Shown in pieces: positions 46,677 to 46,855 of a stretch of 46,855 bases of DNA. The notes under the pieces were generated by a model. The model was given only the letters and a program-made list of their open reading frames with translations, was not told the DNA's origin and searched no databases. The first letter of the stretch is position 1. Every line of letters starts with the position of its first letter. The position numbers were made by a program, and so were the translations under genes. The DNA lies in the NCBI GenBank assembly GCA_002413455.1, contig DHXA01000075.1, forward strand, positions 1 to 46,855, read 5' to 3'. The DNA comes from Rhodanobacter sp. UBA5168 (lineage in GTDB: Bacteria > Pseudomonadota > Gammaproteobacteria > Xanthomonadales > Rhodanobacteraceae).

Positions 46677-46855
46677 ATGACCAAGCAAGTGCAAGACGCC
46701 TACATCGTCGCCGCCACCCGCACCCCGGTCGGCAAGGCGCCGCGCGGTGTGTTCCGCAACACCCGTCCCGACGACATGCTCGCCCACGTGATCCGCGCGG
46801 TAATCGCGCAGGCACCGGGCATCGATCCGGCGCGCATCGGCGACGCCATCATCGG
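46677..46855 (+). CDS. fadA: Acetyl-CoA C-acyltransferase (thiolase), N-terminus only
   Basis: Sixty residues before the window edge read MTKQVQDAYIVAATRTPVGKAPRGVFRNTRPDDML, the conserved opening of acetyl-CoA acyltransferase (VAATRTPVGK). The catalytic Cys and His lie beyond the window. AAGGA is ten bases upstream of the ATG. It would cleave 3-ketoacyl-CoA in the same cycle as the preceding fusion protein; 62 bases separate the two genes. Confidence 0.9.
   Translation, partial: MTKQVQDAYIVAATRTPVGKAPRGVFRNTRPDDMLAHVIRAVIAQAPGIDPARIGDAII

Overview
This window looks like chromosomal DNA of a GC-rich gammaproteobacterium of the Xanthomonadales, most likely Rhodanobacteraceae (Rhodanobacter, Dyella or a relative). 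That placement is an inference from gene order (rlmN-pilF-rodZ-yfgM-bamB-der, guaBA), protein style and the near-canonical gammaproteobacterial dif-like site. No rRNA, tRNA or CRISPR array was seen.

Region 1 (1-14.46 kb) is a mobile, defence-type island. From the left edge it holds the C-terminus of a Rad50/SMC-like ATPase, a wrecked IS4-type transposase, an array of degenerate 22-bp repeats resembling an IS21-family end, and a 1958-residue protein that joins a transglutaminase-like domain, DUF4011, an SF1 helicase, a Vsr/DUF559-like nuclease and DUF3320. Next come an AbrB-like and an XRE regulator, paired palindromic operators and a divergent unknown gene. The right end is a four-gene operon of three different tyrosine recombinases plus a small coiled-coil protein, a layout like Tn554 tnpABC or the gamma-mobile-trio modules. 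The island ends at a near-perfect XerCD dif-like site (14431-14458). About 20 bp further on, a metal-sensor histidine kinase gene starts in mid-domain.

Region 2 (15-31.7 kb) is accessory chromosome with many decayed genes. It contains a beta-hydroxyacid dehydrogenase/MFS operon and a LysR gene; a second, largely deleted LysR gene in inverted orientation with a matching promoter; an FMN reductase/TetR operon; a membrane protein with a PQQ-type sugar dehydrogenase; a TonB receptor; and a truncated Deg-type protease. The arsenic cluster follows (arsC-acr3-arsC-arsR, divergent arsH). One of its arsenate reductases lacks two residues of the catalytic P-loop, and a third arsC is a fragment joined to a response-regulator fragment. 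A secreted VOC protein closes the region.

Region 3 (31.7-46.9 kb) is conserved core: tadA, guaA, guaB, folD, der, bamB, yfgM-like, rodZ, pilF, rlmN and ndk on the minus strand. On the plus strand a PsrA-like repressor with a perfect 16-bp operator precedes a 3-hydroxyacyl-CoA dehydrogenase/enoyl-CoA hydratase gene and the start of a thiolase gene, forming a beta-oxidation unit.
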